Positions 36,815-45,372 of a DNA stretch of 64,000 bases are shown here, piece after piece (within the stretch, counting starts at the first letter, position 1; the number at the start of each line of letters is the position of its first letter). The translations under genes and the position numbers were made by a program. The notes below the pieces were generated by a model. The model worked only from the letters and a program-made list of their open reading frames with translations, was not told the DNA's origin and searched no databases. Source of the stretch: Pectobacterium zantedeschiae (GTDB taxonomy: Bacteria; Pseudomonadota; Gammaproteobacteria; Enterobacterales; Enterobacteriaceae); contig NZ_NWTM01000001.1 in the NCBI RefSeq assembly GCF_004137795.1, forward strand, positions 2,531,229 through 2,595,228. Reading direction: 5' to 3'.

Positions 36815-36983
36815 GTTACTTATCCTTCTGTGCATATAGGCATTCATTTATGCTGACTACCATACAAGTATATTTATAATGATAATTTGAATCGCCTCAC
36901 ATTTATTCACATTTGCAACATTTACCTAAAACGTGTGAATAACGGGAAGCGGAAACTGAATGAATCAAGGGGGGATAAATGCG

Positions 36984-37883
36984 CTACCGAACAGACTCAC
37001 TGTAGTCTTGTAAGAAATCTAAAAACAGGCGAACCATCGGGATGTTCACGCTACGCTTCAGATAGCTAATGGCGAAAGTCCTTTTTAGCTGCTCTTCCAG
37101 CGGAATAACCGCGACGTCGCAAGCGGTCAGGCTTTTGGCGACAGACGAACAGAGGAAGACCACGCCGGACAGGTTGATCACCAGATCCATAATGATGTCC
37201 ATGTTACTGCATTCACGAAAATAGCTGGGGTTAATGCCCTGTCTGGTGAAGGACTCAGAGACAGCGGCATGCTCTCCCGTCCCTTTTTGCGGAACGATCA
37301 GCTTTTCTTTTACTAACTGCGGCAGGCTTAGCGTCTTATTGTCAGCAAGGGGATGTGACGTCGCCATCACGGCAACAATGTCATCAACCTGACAAATGGT
37401 ATGGTGAAACAAAGGATCGTTCAGGTATTCATCGAAAGGCGTCGAGAAAGACAGGTGAATCTCGCCATTCCGCACCCTTTCCAGTAAATCGGTGCTCACA
37501 CCGTCAATAAAAGAGATATCAATATTGGGATAGGCTTTCTGAAACAGGTTAAACATATTGTAGTGGGCCAGACGATTAAAGATTGGGATCACGCCAACCA
37601 GCAGCGCACCGTCTGTGCTTTCCTCATAGCTGCTAACGAACTGTTCCAGTTCATAATGCTCTTTAATGATGCCCTGAATTTTATCAGCAAAGAGCTTCCC
37701 GAATGGTGTCAGAGAAAACTGCCGAGTGGTTCTGTTAATCAGTTTTCTTTCCGTTTCAATCTCCAGGCGCGCGATCTCCTGTGACAAAAAAGCCTGAGAG
37801 ATATTCAGTGCCTTCGCCGCTTTAGTGAAACTCCCAACACGGATGAGTTCCTGATAATAAATCACACGCTTTATACTAAGCAT
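36984..37883 (-). CDS. LysR family transcriptional regulator
   Basis: 299 residues. The helix-turn-helix is MLSIKRVIYYQELIRVGSFTK then AAKALNISQAFLSQEIARLE, typical of LysR except that the leading segment reads KRVIYYQELI. An effector-binding domain follows (GALLVGVIPIFNRLAHYNMF, DISFIDGVSTDLLERVRNGE). It lies upstream of rspA on the same strand and divergent from the secreted hydrolase at 38161. Either could be its target; the divergent arrangement favours the hydrolase. Confidence 0.92.
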   Translation of the reverse strand: MLSIKRVIYYQELIRVGSFTKAAKALNISQAFLSQEIARLEIETERKLINRTTRQFSLTPFGKLFADKIQGIIKEHYELEQFVSSYEESTDGALLVGVIPIFNRLAHYNMFNLFQKAYPNIDISFIDGVSTDLLERVRNGEIHLSFSTPFDEYLNDPLFHHTICQVDDIVAVMATSHPLADNKTLSLPQLVKEKLIVPQKGTGEHAAVSESFTRQGINPSYFRECSNMDIIMDLVINLSGVVFLCSSVAKSLTACDVAVIPLEEQLKRTFAISYLKRSVNIPMVRLFLDFLQDYSESVR

Positions 37884-38160
37884 TTTTTATATTACGCATT
37901 AACTGCCTCGTTTATAACAACCTTTAATAACAATTATAGAGATTTGTAAATAATCAAATGTGATTAGATGCACATTTAATTAATGAGAAATAACGTTAAT
38001 AGTAGATATAGTCAACTTATTATCAATAATGAAATAATTGATTATTCAAAACTGAATGCCCTCTAATATTAAAGATTTTTTAATATTATTTTTACAAATA
38101 ATAACATCGTCACTCACAAATCGAAAAAGTTTACATATCCCTAACAAAAGGATTTAAGAT

Positions 38161-39126
38161 ATGGGTTATTCGAAAACAACAAAAATAGGGCTGGCAACCT
38201 TGGCAATGATGAGCGGGACTGCAATCAATGCAGCACAGAATCAACATGAAATTACCGTAAAGCAGGAAACCACATCGGTGAAGTTAATCTCTGATGTCGT
38301 TTACTCTCAGGTATCAATGCGGGGGTATCCAAATGTTGCATTAAAAATGGATATTCTTCAGCCTGAAGCGCAGAAAGCGCTTCCCGTCGTGTTATTCATT
38401 ACCGGCGGCGGCTTCATTAATGCCAATAAAGACAATTATCTGCAACAACGCCTTAGCATTGCAGAGGCTGGCTATGTGGTTGCCAGCATGGAATACCGTG
38501 TCGCCCCCACCGTCCTTTTCCCCTCACCGCTGGAAGATGTCAAATCCGCGATTCGCTATCTGCGTGCGAACGCGAAAAAATTCGGCATTGACGACCAACA
38601 TGCCGCAGTTTTCGGTTCATCAGCGGGAGGTTATCTGGCGGCATTTGCCGGGGCGACGAATGGTTCAAAAACCTACGATAAAGGCGATAACCTCGATCAA
38701 AGCAGTGATGTCCAGGCCGTGATTGATTTCTATGGATTATCCGACCTGACGCTCGTCGGTGAAGGCTTCTCTGACGATGTTGTTCAGAAACACACGTCGC
38801 CTTCTGCGACAGAAGCTATCTGGGTCAACGGCACCGCGGTGTTTAATGAGGGAGGCGCAATTACCCGTTACCCGGATAAAGCGGCAGCGGCCAACCCCAT
38901 TAACTTTATCAGCGCCGCCACACCGCCGTTCCTGATTATGCACGGCACCAACGATACCCTGGTTTCTCCACGCCAGACCGAACGGTTGCATCAGGCTCTG
39001 ACAGCAAAAAATATCGAATCAACGTACTACAGCGTTAAAGACGCAGAGCACGGCGGGCCACATTGGCTGCAACCGGACATCATGCAAATTACCGTCCGCT
39101 TTCTTGATAAACACCTAAAGATTTGA
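38161..39126 (+). CDS. Secreted alpha/beta hydrolase (carbohydrate-esterase/lipase-like)
   Basis: 321 residues with a signal peptide (IGLATLAMMSGTAINAA). The catalytic core is legible: oxyanion region VVLFITGGGFINANKD, YVVASMEYRVAPTVLFPSPL, nucleophile elbow AVFGSSAGGYLAAF (Gly-Ser-Ser-Ala-Gly), acid region FLIMHGTNDTLVSPRQTERL, and His in VKDAEHGGPHW. The order matches the BD-FAE / esterase-lipase group acting on acetylated or feruloylated polysaccharides, plausible in a plant pathogen. Substrate not provable from sequence. A strong terminator follows. Confidence 0.9.
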   Translation: MGYSKTTKIGLATLAMMSGTAINAAQNQHEITVKQETTSVKLISDVVYSQVSMRGYPNVALKMDILQPEAQKALPVVLFITGGGFINANKDNYLQQRLSIAEAGYVVASMEYRVAPTVLFPSPLEDVKSAIRYLRANAKKFGIDDQHAAVFGSSAGGYLAAFAGATNGSKTYDKGDNLDQSSDVQAVIDFYGLSDLTLVGEGFSDDVVQKHTSPSATEAIWVNGTAVFNEGGAITRYPDKAAAANPINFISAATPPFLIMHGTNDTLVSPRQTERLHQALTAKNIESTYYSVKDAEHGGPHWLQPDIMQITVRFLDKHLKI

Positions 39127-39183
39127 TGTCCGCAGACAATTAAAGCTATCTATTTCGTCATTAGATTATCTATTTTGTTGCAT

Positions 39184-39219
39184 AAACGTTAGCGCTAAAT
39201 AAGTGCTAACGTTTTTATT
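39184..39219 (+). terminator. Rho-independent terminator after the secreted hydrolase
   Basis: AAACGTTAGC (39184-39193) pairs with GCTAACGTTT (39205-39214), followed by a run of T. It separates the hydrolase from the respiratory operon. Confidence 0.85.
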
Positions 39220-39638
39220 TGTTGCTAAAAAAACCGCCATCAATTTATCTCCCTCATAACCTCGCATAAAAAAACATACAATCTGATATACATCAATTAT
39301 CCATTTTTATCATACGCAGAAAAAAAACAGAAAAGTCCCATAAATGAATTATTTTCTAAAAAACATCCCATTTAAATTAAACTTATAGCAAATTGATGTT
39401 TGTTATATAGGGATCTACAAAAAAACAAATGTGACCAAACGCACACTTAGTCTTTTATCCCCATGCTCCAATAAAACCATAATAACAACGGGATCTATTA
39501 ACTATTTCCCTCGTAATGATGGACCACTCTTTTCTATTAGCGTCAAACTGCGAAATATTAATGCTGGTACAGGGTTAATACTGTCTATGAAAGATATGGC
39601 GTTCGCACGGCTATCACCTCAATGTGAAGATTTATAAT
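39220..39638. promoter_or_regulatory. Leader and promoter region of the respiratory operon
   Basis: About 420 AT-rich bases. An FNR-like site is at 39283-39296. A 68-codon frame at 39431-39637 has no ribosome site or recognisable sequence and I do not call it a gene. No other conserved element was seen. Confidence 0.5.
39283..39296. promoter_or_regulatory. FNR-like site
   Basis: CTGAT-ATAC-ATCAA, one mismatch to the TTGAT-N4-ATCAA consensus for the oxygen-sensing regulator FNR. It is about 345 bases before the ferredoxin gene start, far but possible if the transcript has a long leader. This would fit anaerobic expression of a reductase operon. Confidence 0.45.
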
Positions 39639-40337
39639 ATGGAAGAATTATCTCGCCGTCGTTTTATTGCCTACATGGGAAGTACGATTGCCATTAGTGG
39701 GCCTATCAGTCTCGCCAAAGCGCAAAATGAACCAGAAAAAGCGCAGGGCAAATTAGCCGTTAAATATGGCTTATTGCATAACGAAATGCGTTGTATCGGA
39801 TGTAAAGCCTGTATCAAGGCCTGCAAAGAGACGAATAACGTCCCTGATGGCGTAACCCGACTGGACATACTGCAAACCGTCGACATTCCCGCCGTCGAGA
39901 AAACGCGCGCCATCAAGCAATTTTTCCGTAAGTCCTGCCAGCACTGTGAAAATCCGCCCTGCGTTGCCGTTTGCCCGACGGGAGCGTCATTCAAAGACGC
40001 TCTCACCGGCATTGTAGACGTCAACGATAAACGCTGCGTGGGCTGCCGCTACTGTATTGCGGCGTGCCCTTACCATGTGCGTTTCATCAACCCTGTCACG
40101 AAAACGGCAGACAAATGCAATTTTTGTCGGGAAACCAATCTGGCTGCGGGAAAACAACCCGCCTGCGTCGAAATCTGCCCCACCAAAGCGTTGGTATTTG
40201 GCGATCTCAACGACCCTGAAAGCAACATTGCCAAGATGATCGAGAGCAATGCGACCTACCGCTCCAAGGTTTATCTGGGTACCGAGCCTCAACTCTATCG
40301 TATTCCTGGGAAACGAGGAGCAATCGACAATGCATAA
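39639..40337 (+). CDS. Tat-exported four-cluster ferredoxin (NrfC/TtrB/DmsB type)
   Basis: About 232 residues from ATG 39639 (GTG 39624 is alternative). SRRRFIAYMG (residues 5-14) is a twin-arginine signal. Sixteen cysteines occur in four groups: C52, C55, C58, C62; C100, C103, C108, C112; C133, C136, C139, C143; C160, C163, C176, C180, enough for four [4Fe-4S] clusters in the NrfC/DmsB arrangement. It would carry electrons from the NrfD-like quinol dehydrogenase, whose gene overlaps its end by 8 bases, to a periplasmic reductase. No molybdopterin catalytic subunit is encoded nearby, so the acceptor enzyme is probably the flavoprotein pair downstream. Confidence 0.93.
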   Translation: MEELSRRRFIAYMGSTIAISGPISLAKAQNEPEKAQGKLAVKYGLLHNEMRCIGCKACIKACKETNNVPDGVTRLDILQTVDIPAVEKTRAIKQFFRKSCQHCENPPCVAVCPTGASFKDALTGIVDVNDKRCVGCRYCIAACPYHVRFINPVTKTADKCNFCRETNLAAGKQPACVEICPTKALVFGDLNDPESNIAKMIESNATYRSKVYLGTEPQLYRIPGKRGAIDNA

Positions 40338-41292
40338 TGCCTTCACGTTCGACACGCTGGTATGGGACTGGCCCATCGCCGTTTATCTTCTTCTGGTCGG
40401 CATTTCGGCGGGGATGGTGTCGCTGTCGCTGCTGCTCAGGCACTATGTTCCCAGCGAATATCACGGCAATAATCGCGTCATCAAAGCCACCGCCATTGTG
40501 GCACCACTCGCTGTAATCCTCGGGTTGGTAATTCTGATTTTTCACCTGACTAAACCGCTGACCTTTTGGTATTTGATGGTTTTTTACAATCCCACCTCCA
40601 TCATGTCGCTTGGGGTGATGCTCTTTCAGGTGTATTTCGTCGTGATGCTGTTATGGCTCATCACGCTTTATCATGACGCATGGCTGACTCAGCTTGAGAC
40701 CGTTTGGCACCGTCCCGCGCTGGCTATGCGAACGCGTAGACTCACGGCAGTTATCGTCAAAAACGCCACGGTGGTTGAAAACCTGCTGCTGGTGCTGGCA
40801 ATCCTGCTCGGCTGCTATACCGGTTTTCTGCTGTCCGCACTGAAATCGTTCCCGTTACTGAACAACCCCGTCCTGCCCGTCCTGTTTTTAGTGTCCGGTA
40901 CGACATCCGGTATTGCCGTCATGCTGCTGGCCAGCGCGTGGGGGCGTCAGATCTCAGAGAATTCACGCTCTCTGCATTTCATCCATCGAGTGGAAACGCC
41001 GGTGGTATATGCCGAGTTGTTCCTGCTGCTGGCGTTTTTTGTCGGGCTGTTGCTTGGCGGCGGGCAAAAAGTTGTCGCCGCCCAGACCGCGCTGTCCGGT
41101 TTCTGGGGAGGCGTATTCTGGATTGGCATTATCGGCATCGGTATTGTGATCCCCTCGATTATCAATCGAGTACGTAAACCTTCTGCCCATTCCGGCAAAG
41201 GACAAGTGATTACCTTAGCCGTCATGAGTCTATTCGGCGTGTTCCTGCTACGGCTGTTCGTGCTTTATGCCGGACAAATGACGGTGGCCTGA
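40330..41292 (+). CDS. NrfD/PsrC-family quinol-oxidising membrane subunit
   Basis: About 320 residues from ATG 40330, overlapping the ferredoxin gene by 8 bases. The sequence has eight to ten hydrophobic helices, beginning FDTLVWDWPIAVYLLLVGIS and including AVILGLVILIFHLTKPLTFW, LLVLAILLGCYTGFLLSALK and GIAVMLLASAW. NrfD-like proteins oxidise quinol in the membrane and pass electrons to a partner ferredoxin, here the adjacent four-cluster protein. The next gene starts immediately after the stop codon (41293), so translation is coupled throughout the operon. Confidence 0.92.
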   Translation: MHNAFTFDTLVWDWPIAVYLLLVGISAGMVSLSLLLRHYVPSEYHGNNRVIKATAIVAPLAVILGLVILIFHLTKPLTFWYLMVFYNPTSIMSLGVMLFQVYFVVMLLWLITLYHDAWLTQLETVWHRPALAMRTRRLTAVIVKNATVVENLLLVLAILLGCYTGFLLSALKSFPLLNNPVLPVLFLVSGTTSGIAVMLLASAWGRQISENSRSLHFIHRVETPVVYAELFLLLAFFVGLLLGGGQKVVAAQTALSGFWGGVFWIGIIGIGIVIPSIINRVRKPSAHSGKGQVITLAVMSLFGVFLLRLFVLYAGQMTVA

Positions 41293-42669
41293 ATGAACGC
41301 GTCATGGGTCTTATTCTGGATTGCTTCTGCCACCTTTTTCATGCAATCCCTGGATACCACCATGGTGTATATCGCCATACCGACTATCGCACAGTCGCTG
41401 CACCAGCCGGTGTTGTATATGGAAACGATCGTGATCGCCTACATTGTCACGGTCGTCGCGTTTACGCCGGCCAATAGCTGGCTGGCGGAACGGCTAGGAG
41501 AAAGAAAAACCTACCAGATAGCGATCGCCATTTTCACGATCGGCTCGCTGCTGTGCATGACAGCCACCACTCTTGGTAGCTTAGGCGTTTACCGCTTTAT
41601 TCAAGGCATCGGCGGTGCGCTCATGCTGCCCATCATCAGAACCGTGATATTGCGTACCACGCCGCAAAATCTGAAATTACGCTTTCTTAATCGGGTGACC
41701 TTATTGGGATTACTCGGCACGATGATCGGCCCCGTACTCGGTAATCTTTTGGTTAATTTTCTATCCTGGCAGGCTATTTTCTTCGTTAATATTCCGCTGG
41801 CTTTAGCCTGCTTTTTTCTGGCAAGCAAATATATTCCGGTTGTGACAATTAAAGAGACGCCACGCACAGGTGCGTATGAAGCCGCCTTTCCCATCTTGAT
41901 GTTATTTCTTATCGCTTTCATGCTAACCACCGCCACGAAAAATATATTACCAACGTTCGTCATGTTATTCCTGTTTTGCAGCACATTGGGTTTGGTTTTT
42001 CTTTACTACCGACAACATTTGATTGCAGAAACAGCATTATTCCCGCTTGCCCTGTTTGGCATCAGAACCTTTTCTGTCGGCGTTATTGGCGGCATCGTGA
42101 CGCGAACACTACTGGCATCAATACCCGTTGTGCTCTCACTTATGCTGCAAACTACGCTGGCCTGTAAGCCGGCGGAAACCAGCCTGATTCTACTACTCTT
42201 TTCCAGCGGAGCACTGTTGTCAAAGCTGCTGTTCGAGCCACTGGTCAAACGCATTGGCTACCGCCGACTGTTGATGCTGACGACCAGCGTAACGTCGCTG
42301 TGTGTCCTTGCCTTGAGTGTCGCCGTGCAAGAGCGTTCGACGCACCTCATCGGTATTATCGCCATGCTATTAGGCGTGCTGATTTCAACCTTATATTCCG
42401 CAGAAAGCACACTGGCATTCAGTAATCTGAATAACAGCACTTATCACAGCGGTAATAACCTGTTAACCATTAGCCAACTGCTTTCCGTCATGCTCAGTAT
42501 GACGCTGACATTTCCACTATTACGCTTTCTCTCTCAGTTAGAAATCATCTTCAATCTTAACCCTTTCAGTCTGTTGTTTTTATTACTCGGCATTGGCTTA
42601 CCGATTTGCTGCCTGATATTCAGGCCTCTCAATAACGACGACGGTTATCACTTTATTCATGGGAGATAA
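41293..42669 (+). CDS. MFS transporter, 14-helix DHA2 type, within the respiratory operon
   Basis: 458 residues. FFMQSLDTTMVYIAIPTIAQ and YIVTVVAFTPANSWLAERLG with ERLGERKTYQ (MFS motif), then GIGGALMLPIIRTVILRTTP, are typical of EmrB/QacA-type transporters. The number of hydrophobic segments looks like 13-14. DHA2 proteins usually export drugs, but an ATG directly after the NrfD-like stop and a place before the periplasmic reductase genes suggest moving a reduced product out, or exchange of acceptor and product. No export channel partner is adjacent. Confidence 0.88.
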   Translation: MNASWVLFWIASATFFMQSLDTTMVYIAIPTIAQSLHQPVLYMETIVIAYIVTVVAFTPANSWLAERLGERKTYQIAIAIFTIGSLLCMTATTLGSLGVYRFIQGIGGALMLPIIRTVILRTTPQNLKLRFLNRVTLLGLLGTMIGPVLGNLLVNFLSWQAIFFVNIPLALACFFLASKYIPVVTIKETPRTGAYEAAFPILMLFLIAFMLTTATKNILPTFVMLFLFCSTLGLVFLYYRQHLIAETALFPLALFGIRTFSVGVIGGIVTRTLLASIPVVLSLMLQTTLACKPAETSLILLLFSSGALLSKLLFEPLVKRIGYRRLLMLTTSVTSLCVLALSVAVQERSTHLIGIIAMLLGVLISTLYSAESTLAFSNLNNSTYHSGNNLLTISQLLSVMLSMTLTFPLLRFLSQLEIIFNLNPFSLLFLLLGIGLPICCLIFRPLNNDDGYHFIHGR

Positions 42670-42714
42670 CGGATTATTCGCCGTATTCATTCAAAAACTG
42701 ATGGAATTATTGAT

Positions 42715-43062
42715 ATGAAAATATGCTCAGGAATCCTTCCACTTTGCTTGTTATTCACAATGGGAACAGCAGCCGCACAGGAGGGGAATTTTAAAGCGGG
42801 TACCTATTCCGCCGCCAGACAGGGTATCGGCGGCGATGTCACCGTCACGCTTGATATCGATGCGCAGGGAAAAGTCCTCAAATCGACAATTGATGCCCCG
42901 GAAGAGACACCCGAAGTCGGCGGGGAAGCCGCAATCGAACTCGCAAAAGCCATGACCGAAAAACAGAGCATACAGGTTGATGGCGTGTCAGGTGCCACGA
43001 TGACCAGTGGCGCGGTACAAGAAGCGGCGGAAGACGCGTACTCACAGGCTAAGGCGAAGTAA
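42715..43062 (+). CDS. Periplasmic FMN-binding domain protein
   Basis: 115 residues. A Sec signal peptide ends at GTAAAQ (about 22). The rest is a single FMN-binding domain, GGDVTVTLDIDAQGKVLKST, ending with DGVSGATMTSGAV (residues 89-101). D-G-x-S/T-G-A-T is the site where ApbE-type flavin transferase attaches FMN to Thr; here T95. This would give a soluble periplasmic flavin electron carrier without haem. In related fumarate/urocanate reductases the same domain is fused to the FAD domain; here it is a separate gene directly upstream of it. Confidence 0.9.
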   Translation: MKICSGILPLCLLFTMGTAAAQEGNFKAGTYSAARQGIGGDVTVTLDIDAQGKVLKSTIDAPEETPEVGGEAAIELAKAMTEKQSIQVDGVSGATMTSGAVQEAAEDAYSQAKAK

Positions 43063-43103
43063 TACCGTGTTGTAAGACTCTTAATAACATCAAGGAAAAC
43101 ATC

Positions 43104-44633
43104 ATGAAACGCTTCAGAAAAAGTGTACTCACGACGCTCTGTCTCTCAATGATGAGCTGGTCTACCGCACAGGCGGCGGACGCAGCAAAGCCGGAAATTC
43201 CGAAAAGTGCCGATATCGTTATTATCGGTGCAGGCGCGGCGGGCACCTCGGCAACGATGGCCTCCGCAGAAAAAGGGGCGAAAATCGTCTTACTGGAAAA
43301 ACAGCCGATTGTCGGTGGCACGGGCAACTTTGCCGAAGGCATCTTCGCCGCCAACAGCAGCATGCAGAAACGCCAGGGGATTATAGTGACGCCAGATATG
43401 GCGTTTAAAACCATCATGGATTACAGCCACTGGATGGCCAATCCCTTCGTGGTTCGCGCCTTCGTCAACCGCTCGGCGGACACGATTGAGTGGGTGAAAT
43501 CGAAAGGTATCAAGTTTGAATACATCGGGCCCGGCGGCCCCGGCGGTATGTTGACCTGGCATGTGATCGACGGCCCCGGCCACGGACGCCACCTGATCAA
43601 GACATTCCACGAACAGTTTAAAAGTATGGATGTCACCACGCTGGTGAAAACGGCGGGTAAAGAACTGGTTGTGAAAGATGGCAAAGTAACAGGCGTCATC
43701 GCACAAGATAGCGACGGCAATACCTTCCAGATCGACGCCAAAGCCGTCATCATCGCCACTGGCGGCTATGCCAACAATAAAGAGATGCTGCAAAAATACG
43801 CAGCCTTCCCCGATACCATAATGGTTGGTAACGTCGGTAAGGACGGCGACGGGATTAATATGGCATGGAAAGCCGGTGCCAAACCGGACGGTCTGGGGCT
43901 GCTGCAAGCCTATCGCCCCGGTCTGCCAGACTACGCGCCTAACTCTCACCTACTGGCCGCTGCACGTCAGCCCTATCTGTGGGTTGACCAGCATGGCCGA
44001 CGCTTTACCGATGAATCCAACGTCATCATCTGGCCACACTCTGGTAACGCACTGTCAAAAGCGGGTGGCATCATGTACTCCATTTTTGACGAAACGTCCC
44101 GTAAGCATTACGTCGAAGACGGCATTGATGTGCCGATTGGCGAATGGGTGATCGCCAATACCAAGCTGACAAAATTCGATAGCGAATTTACGAAGGAAAG
44201 TCAGAAAAATCGCGGTTTCGTCTTCAAGTCCGCTACCGTTGACGGGCTAGCGAAAGAGATGGGCGTTGATGCCAGCGTGCTGAAGAATACGCTGGAGGAA
44301 AACAACAAATTTGCGACGCAAAAACGGGATGAGGTGTTCAACAAAAACATGGATTACCTGCGCCCGATAAAAACCGGCCCGTTCTATGCGGTGAGAATGC
44401 AGCCTGCTGCACTGGGCACGTTAGGTGGCGTGAAGATTGACGAGAAAATGCAGGCGATAGATAAATCCGGCGAGGTCATTCCGGGTCTGTACGTCACAGG
44501 TAATGATGCCGCTGGCATGTATGGCGACACCTATGACCTGCTGCTAGGCGGAGGCACGTTTGGCTTTGCGCTCAACTCAGGTCGAATTGCAGCAGAAAGC
44601 GCCCTTGATTATATGAAGTTCAGCAAGAAATAA
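43104..44633 (+). CDS. Periplasmic FAD-dependent reductase (flavocytochrome c-like)
   Basis: 509 residues with a Sec signal peptide (VLTTLCLSMMSWSTAQA). FAD-binding loop DIVIIGAGAAGTSATMASAE (GAGAAG at about 42-47), then GGTGNFAEGIFAAN, KAVIIATGGYANNKEM and LYVTGNDAAGMYGDTYDLLL identify the fumarate reductase/succinate dehydrogenase flavoprotein superfamily. Where soluble fumarate and urocanate reductases carry HGANRLGGNA-type sequence with a catalytic Arg, this protein reads MYGDTYDLLLGGGTFGF, so a different substrate is likely. Lying after FMN protein, NrfD- and ferredoxin-like genes, it is the probable terminal reductase of the operon. Confidence 0.9.
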   Translation: MKRFRKSVLTTLCLSMMSWSTAQAADAAKPEIPKSADIVIIGAGAAGTSATMASAEKGAKIVLLEKQPIVGGTGNFAEGIFAANSSMQKRQGIIVTPDMAFKTIMDYSHWMANPFVVRAFVNRSADTIEWVKSKGIKFEYIGPGGPGGMLTWHVIDGPGHGRHLIKTFHEQFKSMDVTTLVKTAGKELVVKDGKVTGVIAQDSDGNTFQIDAKAVIIATGGYANNKEMLQKYAAFPDTIMVGNVGKDGDGINMAWKAGAKPDGLGLLQAYRPGLPDYAPNSHLLAAARQPYLWVDQHGRRFTDESNVIIWPHSGNALSKAGGIMYSIFDETSRKHYVEDGIDVPIGEWVIANTKLTKFDSEFTKESQKNRGFVFKSATVDGLAKEMGVDASVLKNTLEENNKFATQKRDEVFNKNMDYLRPIKTGPFYAVRMQPAALGTLGGVKIDEKMQAIDKSGEVIPGLYVTGNDAAGMYGDTYDLLLGGGTFGFALNSGRIAAESALDYMKFSKK

Positions 44634-44664
44634 GCGCGTCCCTTAAGTCTACTGACATTCGTTT

Positions 44665-44680
44665 GAGTATCGAGATACTC
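44665..44680. other. Short palindrome after the reductase gene
   Basis: GAGTATC-GA-GATACTC, a perfect inverted repeat, followed at 44689-44712 by an imperfect hairpin (CCACGGGG / CCCTGTGG). Together they lie between the end of the respiratory operon and the end of convergent alkB and may act as terminator structures. Confidence 0.4.
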
Positions 44681-44715
44681 GGGGCGACCACGGGGGAAGC
44701 ATCCCTGTGGTTTCC

Positions 44716-45372
44716 CTATCCGGCTTTACGAAACGTCAGATTAAAACGGCATTCATCAAGCATCCCTTGCGGTACGGTGCCATTTTTCAGCGGCAGAATA
44801 CCGTGGAAATAGAGTCGCGATTCACCGCCCCAGACCACCACATCGCCATGTGTCAGCGGAACGCGCTGCGCTTTATCGCTACGTGCCATACCGCCAAACA
44901 GGAACGTCGCGCTAAGCCCCAGCGAGACAGACACGATAGGCTGGCGAAAATCCCGTTCATTTTTATCCTGATGCAGAGACATGCGCGTGCCGACATCATA
45001 GCGGTTGATCAGGCAGGCATCCGGTTCGAAATCAGCAAAACCGGCGTCGCTCGCCGCCTGCTTCGCCAGTTGGAAAAAGGCCTCCGGCATAGCTGGCCAC
45101 GCTTCTCCACTCATCGGATCCTGTGAGGTGTAACGATAACCCTGTTCATCCGTTACCCAGCCGAGCCGACCACAGTTGCTCATCGCCACCGACATCACAA
45201 AGCCACCCGGCGTGACCATATTACGCAGAGGCGCGCGCGCAATGACGGTTTGCAGCGCCGCAAGCAATGCTGGCGCGTCGTCATAAGCGCGACCACGCAG
45301 GATGACCGCCCCCGGTGCCAGTATTTCCGTCCAGCAACGCGGTGCTTCATCGGCAAATAAATCAAAATTCAC
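44716..45372 (-). CDS. alkB: AlkB, alpha-ketoglutarate-dependent DNA repair dioxygenase
   Basis: 218 residues. The iron/2-oxoglutarate core is intact: NRYDVGTRMSLHQDKNERD supplies His and Asp of HxD, GDVVVWGGESRLYFHGILPL supplies the second His, and ECRFNLTFRKAG the 2-oxoglutarate-binding Arg. SVSLGLSATFLFGG and YTSQDPMSGEAWPAMPEAF match AlkB. It oxidatively demethylates 1-methyladenine and 3-methylcytosine. Its start overlaps the ada stop by 4 bases, so it is in the Ada operon, as in E. coli. Confidence 0.95.
   Translation of the reverse strand: MNFDLFADEAPRCWTEILAPGAVILRGRAYDDAPALLAALQTVIARAPLRNMVTPGGFVMSVAMSNCGRLGWVTDEQGYRYTSQDPMSGEAWPAMPEAFFQLAKQAASDAGFADFEPDACLINRYDVGTRMSLHQDKNERDFRQPIVSVSLGLSATFLFGGMARSDKAQRVPLTHGDVVVWGGESRLYFHGILPLKNGTVPQGMLDECRFNLTFRKAG

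Noticed and set aside
39431-39637. 68-codon frame in the leader of the respiratory operon
   Set aside because: No ribosome site, no hydrophobic or domain pattern, and it runs directly into the ferredoxin leader.
43290-43949. 219-codon minus-strand frame in the FAD reductase gene
   Set aside because: Opposite a gene with clear FAD-binding motifs; no ribosome site or family signature.
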